Source: Marivirga tractuosa DSM 4126
GTDB taxonomy: Bacteria > Bacteroidota > Bacteroidia > Cytophagales > Cyclobacteriaceae
Direction of reading: 5' to 3'
Assembly: GCF_000183425.1 (NCBI RefSeq)
Contig: NC_014759.1
Coordinates: forward strand, 186,001-250,000
Length of the DNA stretch: 64,000 nt
This document shows, in pieces, positions 1 through 10,900 of this stretch. Both the position numbers and the translations under genes were made by a program. How positions within the stretch are numbered: position 1 is the stretch's first letter; each line of letters begins with the position of its first letter. Under the pieces are notes generated by a model. It searched no databases and was not told the DNA's origin. It saw nothing but the letters and a program-made list of their open reading frames with translations.

Positions 1-1333
1 TTATTAAACTAACTTGTTTATCGATTTCTGGCACTTTTTTTATTTCATAGTTATCTCCCAATGAGATCAAAACTTCTTTGCCTTGAATCATAGATGATGG
101 AATTTCAAAGGGAGAAAATTGTGCTGTAGCGTCAAGGTAATAGTAGTTATTATCATGAATATATGTTGCGATCATATGATTATCTACCGAAGGCGTAGCA
201 AAATCAGAATAGTTATAAGGTATATCTCTGGTTCCTACCCAAGTGAAGTAGGCCTCAATTCCAGCATGGTGTAGCATATTTACCACTAAACTTGCCATAT
301 CTTTACAATCACCATAGCGTTTACTGCATACATAAGCTCCGTTGTGAGGAATAAAGCCTCTCATGCCATCTTCAAAAGCTATATATTTAATGTTTTGCTG
401 TACCCAATAAAAAATTGCTTTAGCTTGTTCTTTTTCATCATCAATATCCTTGATTATGGAGTTCGTTAATTTGTCTATTTCTGCACTATAGTTAGTTTTT
501 AAGCCTTCAATAAAGCCTCTATACCATTTATGAAGATCTTCTGGACCCGATAGGAGGTTTACTGTTTTATTTTTATCATTATCATAACTGTTGATTCTTA
601 AATTTATATGAGGAATAAAGTATTTAACATCAGGGGTGTTATTTTCTATTTTGTATTTACTAATATTTTTTACATTGTATGTGTATTTTATTTTATTTCT
701 ACTTTCTTCCTTTGAAATCTTTAAATCATGACCTTCAGTATTTCTGAGATCAAATTCAACGTCAATTTGCTTGTCAACTTCAATAGTATAAGTGGCATTC
801 ACGATGGGTAAATAACTTTGAAAATAAAACCCAGGAGCAAAGCGAGGTTCGCTTAAGGTTCTAGTATATTCCAAAATAGTTTTGGATCCCGATTGAATTC
901 CTGGAAATATAAAGTTCAATACCTTGGTGTCATCATAAAATACAGAAGAGTTTTTATCGAATGATTCTTTAAATTCGTCCACCTTAAATGTTTTAGTCCT
1001 GTTTTTGTATGGGACTTCCGTGAAAGCCTCAATATCATTTATGGTTTCAAATGAATTGGTATATATCTTATTAGTTGTATATTGATTAGAATAGGCGCCT
1101 AGGTGAATTATTTCTTCGTAATTCTTTGCTTTAATAACTGGCTTGCCTTTTTCCATTATAATTTCCAAATCAAGTGCTATCTTATTAAAAACAGCTTGCT
1201 CATTGGGATATGATTTCTTCAATTTATTCGTCAGGGAATTTAAATCTTGTCCTTGTGAATTGAAAACATGAAATAAAATCAGAATCAAAAACCCACAAAT
1301 TTTATGATGGGTGCGTTTAGTATATGGTTCCAT
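1..1333 (-). CDS. DUF3857/transglutaminase-core secreted protein (partial, 3' end beyond window)
   Basis: The reading frame starts at an ATG at 1333 and runs without a stop through the left edge, giving 444 residues. It opens with a hydrophobic export signal (about residues 11-28). A DUF3857-like beta-rich region follows, and then a transglutaminase-like core. The papain-type triad is visible: Cys343 in YGDCKD, His386 in VDNHMIA and Asp401 in YLDATA. Family members of this layout are periplasmic or secreted; most are uncharacterised and may be cysteine peptidases or cross-linkers. The start overlaps the 3' end of the upstream MORN-repeat gene by 17 bp, so the two are probably co-transcribed and translationally coupled. 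The family is well supported; substrate is unknown and the C-terminus is not visible. Confidence 0.8.
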   Translation of the reverse strand, partial: MEPYTKRTHHKICGFLILILFHVFNSQGQDLNSLTNKLKKSYPNEQAVFNKIALDLEIIMEKGKPVIKAKNYEEIIHLGAYSNQYTTNKIYTNSFETINDIEAFTEVPYKNRTKTFKVDEFKESFDKNSSVFYDDTKVLNFIFPGIQSGSKTILEYTRTLSEPRFAPGFYFQSYLPIVNATYTIEVDKQIDVEFDLRNTEGHDLKISKEESRNKIKYTYNVKNISKYKIENNTPDVKYFIPHINLRINSYDNDKNKTVNLLSGPEDLHKWYRGFIEGLKTNYSAEIDKLTNSIIKDIDDEKEQAKAIFYWVQQNIKYIAFEDGMRGFIPHNGAYVCSKRYGDCKDMASLVVNMLHHAGIEAYFTWVGTRDIPYNYSDFATPSVDNHMIATYIHDNNYYYLDATAQFSPFEIPSSMIQGKEVLISLGDNYEIKKVPEIDKQVSLI

Positions 1334-4300
1334 CTCTGTAATAGGTCTTGTTAATAATTTCTCCTGTTTCATTGTATTCTATTCGCCAACCATTTCTTTC
1401 TCCACCTAAGTATTCAATCTCTTCTTTTATGTTGCCGTTTTGATAATATTCTATGACTTTTCCTTCCACATAGTCATTTTCAAATCTCACTGTACGTTTT
1501 ATGCTACCATCTTTGTAGTAGTTTTTATCCGTTCCTTTGGCAATGCCATTTTCTATTAATTCTTCACTTTTTAACTGCCCAGAAGGATAAAATCGTAGTT
1601 TTTTGCCACTAAAATATCCGTTTTCATAAGTTTGGACAACCGCTAACTGCCCGTTTTGATAATAGGTGATGATTTCACCAGTTCCATCGAAAGAATTTGT
1701 TTTATATTCACCTTCTTTGTTAAAACCTGAGAAAGAAATGATACCTGATTTATCGTATTCCTTAATTAAGTACTTCTCTCCATCTACTGTGTAAAATGAA
1801 CATTTACCAATTTTTTCACCATCTACATAATTGCAGACGGATTGCAATTGACCAGATTCGTAAAAATCTTTAGAATAGCCATTTATTTTGTCATTTTTAT
1901 ATACCCCCTCAGACTCTAATGTCCCGTCCTCATAATACCAATACCATTTACCTTCTTGTAAGCCGTGATTATACATACCCTTTACTTCAATATTTCCGTT
2001 TGGATAATAAACCACATATTCCCCATTTAGCTTTCCATTTTTAATAGGGCTATGAATATATTTTTGTCCAGAAGGGTAATAAGATACAATATCTTTGGTG
2101 TTTTCTCCACAGCTAATTTCAGTTTCATAATAGGTTTTTCCATCATGATATTTCAAAATATATTCACCATTCCCAAATTCAAATGTATTGGTGTGAAATT
2201 TATTCCCTAAAGTGTCATACTGATTTATTTCCAAGAGATATCCATTTTTATATTTAAATCTTTTAGTGATTCTTTCTTTGTTGTCATAGTGATTTTCATA
2301 TCCATTAGGTTCTCCACTAAGGAAATATATATCATTAGCCAAAGAACCATCTTTATCATAGAACTTCCATAATTGCTGTTGTTGGTCATCTATTATCCAT
2401 CCTTCATTTTTAATATTTCCATTATCATAATAATTAATGTTATAACCGTTTTCGATTCCATTTTCGAAGTCGCTTTTTCTTGAAATACTTCCGTTTTCAT
2501 GAAAGACTATAAATTCTCCCTCCAAGAGCCCATTACTATATGTGCCTTCGCTATTTTTTTGCCCGTTCTGATAGTAATTAATAAACTTATCTTCAAGCTC
2601 CCCATTTTTATAAGTCCCTTCTTGATATTTTGCTCCAGTTGGGTAATATGCTATATATTCAAAGCTTCCTTTTTTATCGAAAGCTTCATTTATTAATTCT
2701 CCTTTTGTATTAAAATTTTTATATCCTACAAACTTATCATCATTATAATATGATTCTTGCATTAAAACACCTTCGGAAGAGTATGTTTTATTTATATAGT
2801 CATAATCATTGTTGTTATAGACTTCTTCAGTGTCAAGTTTTCCGCTTTCGTGAAAAAATTTCCAATGCCCTATTTTTTCTCCTTCCTTATATAGACCTTC
2901 AAAAGAAAGCTTTCCATTTTCATAATAGCCTTTCCATAAACTATCATATTTGTCATTTTTGTAAGTCCCTACGGTTTTCAATTGGCCGCTCTGGTAATAA
3001 GCATGGAATGGACCCTCAGCTAAATTATTTTTATATTTCACACTATTTTGTACTGTACCATCATAGTAGTAGGATACATAGTCCTTTGTTAGCTTGTTAT
3101 CCAAGTAATTATAGGTTGCAACACTATCGCCTATTTTATTAAAGTAAATACCTTGTCCTTGTTTCTCTCCATTCTTGATGCTCCATGTTTCTTTTAATGC
3201 TCCACATGAGTAGTATGTTTCAATTTTACCATGGGGCTCACTGTTTTTATAGAAGACTTTAGAAGAAATTATTCCAGTTTCGTCATAAAAAGTTATTTCC
3301 CCTTCTATACTATCCTGGCTATAATTTTCAATTTTTTCAAGAATTCCGTTGTCGTAATAGTACAACCATTCGCCCTGTTTTTGTCCTTTATTATTAAACT
3401 CTCCTTCAATTTTTACTTCACCGTTAGGATGGTAAAAAACCCAATCATCTAAATACAAGTCATCTTCATATTTTCCTATAGCAAAAAGCTGATTGCTGTC
3501 ATAAAACCAAAATGGGTACTCTTCAGATTTACCATCACGTTTAACATGATTTATTTCTCTAAATTCCTTTAGGTAATTATTTGTAAAGTCATAAAATGAT
3601 GACAATTCCTTTTCGTTTTTCTTTATCCATTTGCTAACATCTTTGTTGTTTGTTGATGATAAAATGAAATGGATAAAAGAATTTTCCATTTCTTCTTTCT
3701 GATAAGATGTATAAAGAGGGACATAGAAATTCATCCAAAAGTTATTCGTATTTTCTTTATAAGAAAGGGATTCTAGTATTAGTTCCATTTGCTGAGCTAC
3801 TGGTGCCCTTAGCACGATGTCCGTTTTAAATTTATCGTCAGTGGCAGCATTGCTATTGATAATGAGCTCTAATTCTGTAAATACAGTTTCGGAACCCCCA
3901 TCGATTGATCCTTGAAATTCAAGTGAATTTTTAAATAAATCATTCAGAATTACCAAGGCCTGATTGTTTGATGGATTTAAGGCTATTCCCATTGAGTAGC
4001 TCAATGCTGCTCTGGTTTTGAATCCTTTTAAAGTCATTAAATTCCCCAAAAGTATATGAATGCTACTATGAAAAGGGTTTATTTTTAAACCTTGCTTAAA
4101 TACAGTCTCTGCTTCATCATACATTTCAGCCTTCATGTAAATCTTACCCAAATTGAAATAAAGAGATATTTGATAAGGATATTTTTCTAAAGCTGTTTCA
4201 ATTTCTTTAATTGCTTTTTCTTTCTTACCTAACCCTAGGTAAGCGGTTCCTAATTGATTATAAAACACTAACCTGTAAGGGTTAGTAGAGTTCTTATATT

Positions 4301-4559
4301 CTTCTCCTATAGTTATAGCCTTTTCAAATTGATCAGTTTTATTATAAGCAAAAATCAGTTCTGATAGCATTTTAACATAGTTTGTATCGCTTTCAGATAT
4401 TTTTAAATATAACGGTATGGCTTCTTCGTATTTACCCTCATTAGAAAGCGTATTTGCTTCGGTTAATAATTCTTGTGAATTAATCAAAGGGGTGGGGCTG
4501 TTTTGGGCTGATAATGCAAAATTTACTAAAAATAGAATGCTAATAAGAAGGTATTTCAT
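1317..4559 (-). CDS. Secreted TPR plus MORN-repeat protein (1080 aa)
   Basis: A signal peptide (residues 1-19, ending LSAQ) leads into four or five tetratricopeptide units (about 30-205). A unique stretch follows, then from about residue 360 to the end a long run of MORN_2-type repeats, each built around patterns such as YYxNGxL and EGxYKNG. This is the repeat class found in proteins often auto-annotated as YwqK-family antitoxins. That annotation is generic and there is no evidence for an antitoxin role here. Such repeats form extended beta-hairpin rods, so a surface or periplasmic scaffold is plausible. The gene overlaps the transglutaminase-like gene downstream by 17 bp, which suggests the pair acts together. 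A 160-bp gap separates it from the regulator upstream. The fold call is firm and the role unknown. Confidence 0.8.
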   Translation of the reverse strand: MKYLLISILFLVNFALSAQNSPTPLINSQELLTEANTLSNEGKYEEAIPLYLKISESDTNYVKMLSELIFAYNKTDQFEKAITIGEEYKNSTNPYRLVFYNQLGTAYLGLGKKEKAIKEIETALEKYPYQISLYFNLGKIYMKAEMYDEAETVFKQGLKINPFHSSIHILLGNLMTLKGFKTRAALSYSMGIALNPSNNQALVILNDLFKNSLEFQGSIDGGSETVFTELELIINSNAATDDKFKTDIVLRAPVAQQMELILESLSYKENTNNFWMNFYVPLYTSYQKEEMENSFIHFILSSTNNKDVSKWIKKNEKELSSFYDFTNNYLKEFREINHVKRDGKSEEYPFWFYDSNQLFAIGKYEDDLYLDDWVFYHPNGEVKIEGEFNNKGQKQGEWLYYYDNGILEKIENYSQDSIEGEITFYDETGIISSKVFYKNSEPHGKIETYYSCGALKETWSIKNGEKQGQGIYFNKIGDSVATYNYLDNKLTKDYVSYYYDGTVQNSVKYKNNLAEGPFHAYYQSGQLKTVGTYKNDKYDSLWKGYYENGKLSFEGLYKEGEKIGHWKFFHESGKLDTEEVYNNNDYDYINKTYSSEGVLMQESYYNDDKFVGYKNFNTKGELINEAFDKKGSFEYIAYYPTGAKYQEGTYKNGELEDKFINYYQNGQKNSEGTYSNGLLEGEFIVFHENGSISRKSDFENGIENGYNINYYDNGNIKNEGWIIDDQQQQLWKFYDKDGSLANDIYFLSGEPNGYENHYDNKERITKRFKYKNGYLLEINQYDTLGNKFHTNTFEFGNGEYILKYHDGKTYYETEISCGENTKDIVSYYPSGQKYIHSPIKNGKLNGEYVVYYPNGNIEVKGMYNHGLQEGKWYWYYEDGTLESEGVYKNDKINGYSKDFYESGQLQSVCNYVDGEKIGKCSFYTVDGEKYLIKEYDKSGIISFSGFNKEGEYKTNSFDGTGEIITYYQNGQLAVVQTYENGYFSGKKLRFYPSGQLKSEELIENGIAKGTDKNYYKDGSIKRTVRFENDYVEGKVIEYYQNGNIKEEIEYLGGERNGWRIEYNETGEIINKTYYRDGTIY

Positions 4560-4719
4560 AAAACATAATTGTGTTGAACTTACAATAAAAATATATTATG
4601 AATTATAAAACAAATAAATCACTTGTTAAATATATTTTTTGAATGAAAAGCTTTTTCCTTGATATGAGAATATAGTTGGAATAGATTTTATTGTCTAGAA
4701 AATTGATGATAGTAGGTCA

Positions 4720-7620
4720 TCAGTATTTCAATATAAACTCCTGCAAATTATCCGAACGTTCCAATTCAAGCTTCTTTCGCAGCCTGTAGCGTGCGATTTC
4801 TACGCCTCGAACTGAAATGTTCAATAAGTTGGCTATTTCTTTAGTGCTAAGGTTCATTCGTAAATACGCACTTAGTTTCATTTCTTGGGGGCTTAGGTCA
4901 GGATAGTCTTTTTGCCATCTTTTGATGAAATCACCATGCACTTGGTCAAAATGAATGGAGAAATGTTCCCAATCTTCATCTGCTGAAATGTTTTTATCAA
5001 TATTGTGAATTACCCTGCTAATTTCATGTTTTACCTCTTGATTTTTACTCCGTTTGGAAATGTTATTCAAGTTTGTTTTTATACTGTTTATAAAGCTATT
5101 TTTATTAATCAAATGCATAGTTGAGGTAGCTAATTCCTTGTTTTTTAGTTTAATTTCCGATTTTAGCTTCTCGTTTTTCAAGTGTTCCAATTTTTGTTCA
5201 GAGGTTTTTAATTCACTGTCAATTCTTGTAATTTCTTTTTCTTTCTCTTCCGTTATAATTTCGGTTTTCTTTTTGTATCGTAATTCGAAAATCAGGAAGA
5301 CTAAGACTGAAGTAACCAATGCAAGAAAAACATAAAGTCCATACGCCCATGGTGTGCGATACCAAGGCGGCAAAATGGTGAATTCGTAAGTAGCCACATT
5401 GCTCAATTGCCCATGGATATTTTTCGCTCTAACATGGAACACATAATCTCCCTCAGGTAAATTAGTATATTCCTTTGCAGTTCTAATTGACCAATCACTG
5501 TAACCATCTTCATTATTTTCAAGCCAATATTGATACTCGTTTTGAAATTGACCATTCATATATGGAGCACTATATTCAATTCGTACAGAGTTATCTCTAA
5601 ACGGGATTTTTATATTCTTATTAACCTGCTCAAACGTGACATTTTGTCCATCCATTTGTCTTCCGTAGGTAATGATAGAGTCTTCTTTTGAATTGGATAT
5701 GCTGATTTTAGTGAATATTACACTGTAATTTATTTCTTGTAATTTTTGGACAGAGTTATCAAAATGGATAAAGCCTTCTTTAGCCGCAAACAATACCTTA
5801 TTGGCTTCTAAAGTTATAATGTTGTGTAAATCATCATTTAAAACATTTCTTAGTTGATTGAAAACAGCCGTATGTTTTTTATAATTGCCGTTAGTACTTT
5901 TTTCTAACACTCCCGTTTCATTAGTACTAACAAAATAGATGTTTCCTAGTGCATCCTCTGCAAAACTGACTATTTGTACGCTTTCAGGGAAATGATCGGA
6001 TAAGAATGAAGATCTAATAAAGCGGTCTTTCTTTTTATCATATTCATAAATTCCGCTTTCTGTCGAAAAAATAAGTTGGCTATTTAACCTCCAGACATTA
6101 ATCAGTACTTTAGAAGGTAACCCCTTTGTTTTTCCATAATATTCTGATTGAACAGACTTTAAATCTTCGGATAAGTTGATTTTATAAACACCTTTATAGC
6201 CATGAGTCATCCAAATATTACCTTCTTCATCTTCCTCCATCACTCTAGAGGATTCTTCAAAACCATCTAATTTCCATAGAAACACCAGTCCTCTTTCAGT
6301 TTTTTCAAAAAGTGACAAACCTTTATAGTTTCCTTGTAGTACATATTTTGGATGCTTTCTTAAATCAAGTAGCGTCCAGGTTCCAGATATGTTGGCAAGT
6401 TTTTGAGCTTCTCCATTTTTAATGTCGAAAGTCCCAGAATGATGACCCATTACAATGGAGTTATGCAAGTGTTTGATATTATAAACTTGACCTGTTGTGT
6501 TTTCCACTTTTTGAAAGGTGGAGTTTTTATGTTGAATATTTTTGAAATACAATCCATTATTCGTTCCTAGATAAAGTGTGTCTCTTAATAAGAGTGCATC
6601 ATATCCAGTTCCTGGTAGCCCAGTTTGTTCATTAACATGTTCAAAAGGGGAATTCAAGGCCACTGACGAGATACCATTGTTATGCCCAAGCCATAAATTA
6701 CCTTGAATATCTTCATATAAGGAGAGGACTGTTCTATTTTCAATACCTCTTCCTTTATTGAGCTGCATTTTAATATTTCCTTTTGTGTCTAAGAGAAATA
6801 GCCCTTCATTTTGAGTCCCAATAGCAATTTTCCCACTTTTTAACCTGATCATTTGATTGATATTGGAGTTTTGAAAAGTGGACTGATTTTGCTGGTTCCA
6901 AGTGCTAATGGTATTGCCAGTCTTTAAAAACACTCCGCTTTTTAGTGTGCTGATTAACAATTGATTATTACTAATTTCTAGAATCCCGCTAATGGTCATG
7001 TTTTTAAAGAAACCACCAAGATCTGCTGGTTTTACTCTTCCATTTTCCATGACGGATAAACCTTTTCCTGCCTGGTTAAGGTAAAGTTGATGATTTACCA
7101 AGAAAAAGTTATCAGGATCGGTTTCAGGATCAACTATATTTAACAATTTTCCTGATTTATTGAAAACAAATATGTCATCGAAAGTGCAAAATAGGAGTTG
7201 ATCATTTTTTTTAAAAACCCTCCATGCTTCATCAAAGTTTCTTTTATCTCCCGGAATACTGTCAGCTAAACTAACAAAGGTCAGTTTGCCTAAATTATTT
7301 GGAATATAGTAGCCAAAATCACCTTGAGCTGCGATATAGATTTTGCCATCAGTGTCAACAAATACATCTCTACATTTAGTCCCGCTTTCTAAAGAATACT
7401 TATTCCAATTGGTGCCGTCAAATTCCAATAATCCAAAATTATTAGCTACATATAGTAGTCCATTTTGGCTTTGAGTGATTTTCCAATTTTGTATTCCCCC
7501 ATGATAATCTTGACTAGAATAATATTTGTAAAATGGATAACCAATGAATTGCCCATAACTATAGTTCGCTACTAGAAATAGACCAATAATTATGAATAGT
7601 ATCTTAAACCTCTCTTTCAT
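4720..7620 (-). CDS. Propeller/Y_Y_Y/LuxR one-piece membrane sensor-regulator of the glucan locus
   Basis: The 966-residue protein has a signal peptide (1-24, ending NYSYGQ), then many two-component-regulator propeller repeats (for example LYEDIQGNLWLGHNNGIS) filling about residues 30-640. A Y_Y_Y domain (about 690-750), one transmembrane helix (about 758-780), a charged coiled coil (about 785-850) and a C-terminal LuxR-type helix-turn-helix (about 905-960, with LSTKEIANLLNISVRGVE) complete it. There is no histidine kinase or receiver domain. The periplasmic propeller probably reads an oligosaccharide and the cytoplasmic HTH acts directly on DNA. It is transcribed divergently from the susC homologue across 293 bp, the usual place for a polysaccharide-locus regulator. 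Domain calls are strong; the ligand (beta-glucan oligomers) is inferred from neighbours. Confidence 0.85.
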   Translation of the reverse strand: MKERFKILFIIIGLFLVANYSYGQFIGYPFYKYYSSQDYHGGIQNWKITQSQNGLLYVANNFGLLEFDGTNWNKYSLESGTKCRDVFVDTDGKIYIAAQGDFGYYIPNNLGKLTFVSLADSIPGDKRNFDEAWRVFKKNDQLLFCTFDDIFVFNKSGKLLNIVDPETDPDNFFLVNHQLYLNQAGKGLSVMENGRVKPADLGGFFKNMTISGILEISNNQLLISTLKSGVFLKTGNTISTWNQQNQSTFQNSNINQMIRLKSGKIAIGTQNEGLFLLDTKGNIKMQLNKGRGIENRTVLSLYEDIQGNLWLGHNNGISSVALNSPFEHVNEQTGLPGTGYDALLLRDTLYLGTNNGLYFKNIQHKNSTFQKVENTTGQVYNIKHLHNSIVMGHHSGTFDIKNGEAQKLANISGTWTLLDLRKHPKYVLQGNYKGLSLFEKTERGLVFLWKLDGFEESSRVMEEDEEGNIWMTHGYKGVYKINLSEDLKSVQSEYYGKTKGLPSKVLINVWRLNSQLIFSTESGIYEYDKKKDRFIRSSFLSDHFPESVQIVSFAEDALGNIYFVSTNETGVLEKSTNGNYKKHTAVFNQLRNVLNDDLHNIITLEANKVLFAAKEGFIHFDNSVQKLQEINYSVIFTKISISNSKEDSIITYGRQMDGQNVTFEQVNKNIKIPFRDNSVRIEYSAPYMNGQFQNEYQYWLENNEDGYSDWSIRTAKEYTNLPEGDYVFHVRAKNIHGQLSNVATYEFTILPPWYRTPWAYGLYVFLALVTSVLVFLIFELRYKKKTEIITEEKEKEITRIDSELKTSEQKLEHLKNEKLKSEIKLKNKELATSTMHLINKNSFINSIKTNLNNISKRSKNQEVKHEISRVIHNIDKNISADEDWEHFSIHFDQVHGDFIKRWQKDYPDLSPQEMKLSAYLRMNLSTKEIANLLNISVRGVEIARYRLRKKLELERSDNLQEFILKY

Positions 7621-7913
7621 TTCCTTGATGTTAATTGGTTACAATTTAGTGAAATATGATAAGATTGTAGTATTTGGGGTGAAAATAGTGTAGAAAAAAA
7701 CCAGCTATCTGTAGTGGTTAAAAAGATGCTCTATTTTATTTTTAGACTATTTTCCAGTTTGATTTGATGTGGTTTTGAGCAATTGATTTTTAGCTGATGA
7801 TGTATTTATGATGTATGTCTATAATTTGTATACTTTTATAAATAATGGTCATTTGACTACGTGTTCTAACTAAAACACTTTTTGGAAACAAATTGAAACT
7901 AAATTAAACAATT
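7621..7913. promoter_or_regulatory. Divergent control region between regulator and susC homologue
   Basis: This 293-bp AT-rich stretch separates two divergent genes and must hold the promoters of both. A near match to the Bacteroidota -7 box lies around 7819-7829 (TATAATTTG, one base longer than TAnnTTTG) on the plus strand, about 85 bp before the susC homologue. No clear palindromic operator was found. The region is defined by its position; the box itself is weak. Confidence 0.35.
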
Positions 7914-10900
7914 ATGAAGCATTATTTACTGATAGCAGTGTTATTACTCACTAGCTATTTTTCCTATGCGCAGGAAAGAACAGTGTCAGGAAAGGTTACT
8001 GATGAATCAAATAATAGTATGCCAGGTGTTAACATTATGGTAATGGGTTCATCAGCTGGAACTACAACTGATATCGATGGTAACTTTAAGTTGAGTGTTG
8101 ATCCTGAAGCAACCCTAAGATTCAGTTTTATTGGATACAGCACTGTTGAGGTGCCAGTGAATGGAAGATCTGTAATTGATGTGCAGATGAGTCCAGATTT
8201 GCAGTCTTTAAACGAAGTTGTTGTGGTTGGATATGGAAGCACTTCAAAAAAGGAATTGACTGGAGCAACTGCACAGGTGGATGGTGACAAGATTGAAGAA
8301 CGTAATGTGCCAAGAGTCGATCAGGCTCTCCAAGGTCAGTTAGCCGGTGTTAATGTATCAACGAATTCAGGTGCTCCTGGTGGTTCTTCTAATATAAATA
8401 TTAGAGGTATTTCCACCAACGGTAATAGTTCACCGCTTATAGTAGTTGATGGTATTATTTATGAAGCAGACGGACTGAATGCTTTGAATCCAAATGATAT
8501 TGAATCCATTAATGTTTTGAAAGATGGTACTGCAGGTATCTATGGGGTAAGAGCAGCAAACGGTGTGATTATCATTGAGACTAAGAAAGGGAAGAAAAAT
8601 GCAAAACCAACTTTAAATCTAAGCGGCTATTATGGTGTTCAGAGAACTGCAAAAAAATTAGATTTATTGAATGCAACTGAATATGCTACACTAAAGAATG
8701 AAGCATTTGTTGCAGGCAACCAAACGCCTCCCTTTAATAATACAAACTTAGGAGAGGGTACAGATTGGCAAGATTTAGTCTTTAGAGATGCCCCAATCCA
8801 GAATTATAATATTAGTGTTAGTGGTGGTACAGAAAAGACTACATATAATATAGGGGGTTCTTACTTTGGCCAAGAAGGCATAGTTGGCGGCAGTAAAGCC
8901 TTTTTCGAAAGATATAATGGTAGGTTGAATTTTACTACTGAGATTCTACCGAAATTGAAACTTACAAATGTTTTACTTTATACTAACGAATATAGTAAGG
9001 CCATTCCTCAAGGTGGAATTGGATCAGTTCTTTACAATGCTACAAATGCTTATCCAACGGAACCGCTTAGAACTGACGGGAGATATTCTTACTTAATAAA
9101 TGTTGCAGATATTATTAATCCTGTGGCGCAAATTGAAAATACTTACAACAATTCCAGAGTTAATAAAATTGTAGGTAAACAAGAATTGACTTATGATATC
9201 CTTGATAATTTGTCAGCTAGCGGTAGAGTGGCCTATACCTATTCGTTAGTTGATTATAAGCAATTTAACCCACTCGTTTTTTATGGAAGTGGAAAAAACC
9301 AAAACAGTGCGTTAAATGCAGATTTAGATCCACAAACGACTTTAATTGGTGAAGAAGTTGGTGGATTACTTCTTGAAAGAGGTGCGAATGTAACAGAAGC
9401 AAGAACTACTTACCTTGATTATCTTTTCGAAGGATTTGTAAATTACGAGAATACTTTTGCAGACCTACATAATGTAAAATCAACAGTTGGTGTGTCATTT
9501 AACGAGACTTCTTTTCAATCGTTAAGTGGTACTGCTTTTAATATCCCAAATAATTCACTCGATCTGGCTGATATTTCTACAAATCAAGCAGTTAGTGGTT
9601 ATTTGAATCAAGTATCTTCAGCTCAGAATGTTGATCGATTGAGTTCAATTTTCTTAAGAGGAGAGTACGATTTCGGCAAGCGATATTTATTTTCTGGTGT
9701 GATTAGAAGAGATGGGTCAACTAGGTTCGGTCCAAATAACAGATTTGGATATTTTGGATCACTTTCTGGTGCATGGGTTATATCTGATGAAAGCTTTTAT
9801 AATGTTGATGCTATTGAATTTGCAAAATTAAGAGTAAGTCATGGTTGGTCAGGAAATGACAGAATTGCTTCTTATGTATACAGAGCAAATTTAGGTGGAG
9901 AAGCGCAATATGTGTTTGACAATACCATAGTTAATGGTGTGGCAATCGGAATCGCACCAAATCCAAGTTTGCAATGGGAGTCAACGCAGCAAACCAACAT
10001 TGGATTAGATTTGTCTCTATTTAATAGTGTAGATATTGGAGCAAACTACTTCCTTAAAAATACAGAGAATTTATTGATTCAAGCGCAAGCTTCAGCAATT
10101 TTAGGTACTTATGGTGCCGGAAGTGCTCCCCCCTTTGTAAATGCAGGAACTGTACAAAATCAAGGGATTGAATTTGACTTGAATTATGAGTTCAAACCAT
10201 TGGATGACTTTAGCATCAATGTTAATTATAACTTCACTTATCTAAGAAATGAAGTTACTCAATTACCAGCAGGTACAGATTTTATTCCTGGAGTTCAATT
10301 TGGTGTTGGTGGTAATACAGCAACTAGATTTGAAGAAGGATTTCCAATTGGATATTTTATAGGATTAGAAACAGATGGTGTTTGGCAAACTGCAGAGGAA
10401 ATTGCGTCAAGTTCAGTTCAGCAGCCAGGTGCTCAGCCAGGAGACTTAAAATATGTCGATCAAAATGGTGACGGTGTAATAAGCTTTGGTGATGATTCAG
10501 ATAGAACCATGATAGGTTCTCCAAATCCTGATTTTATCATGGGATTGAACATTAATGCAAAATATAAAGGCTTTGATTTAACAGCTAGTGTGACCTCCAT
10601 AATTGGAAATGAGATTATAAGAAATTATGAGAGACAACAGCCATATGCCAATCAACTGGCTTACAATATAAATAGATGGACAGGTCCAGGTTCTACAAAC
10701 GAATATCCACGATTGACTACTGGCCAAACCAGAAATAATGAATTTTCGGATTTCTATGTAGAAGATGGTTCATTTGCTAGGGTCAGAAATATTCAAGTTG
10801 GCTATAATTTACCTAAGAACCTTTGCGAAAGTTTGAATATGACCAGCATGCGAATCTATATCGGTTCAATTAATCCATTTACATTAACAAAATATATGGG

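Noticed and set aside
2499..3452. Plus-strand open frames opposite the MORN-repeat gene
   Set aside because: They are shadows of the repeat-rich gene on the minus strand; their peptides are low-complexity and have no start signals or family marks.
1317..4559. Antitoxin of a toxin-antitoxin pair (a common automatic label for MORN_2 proteins)
   Set aside because: The protein is exported, very long, and its partner is a transglutaminase-like protein; nothing indicates a toxin.
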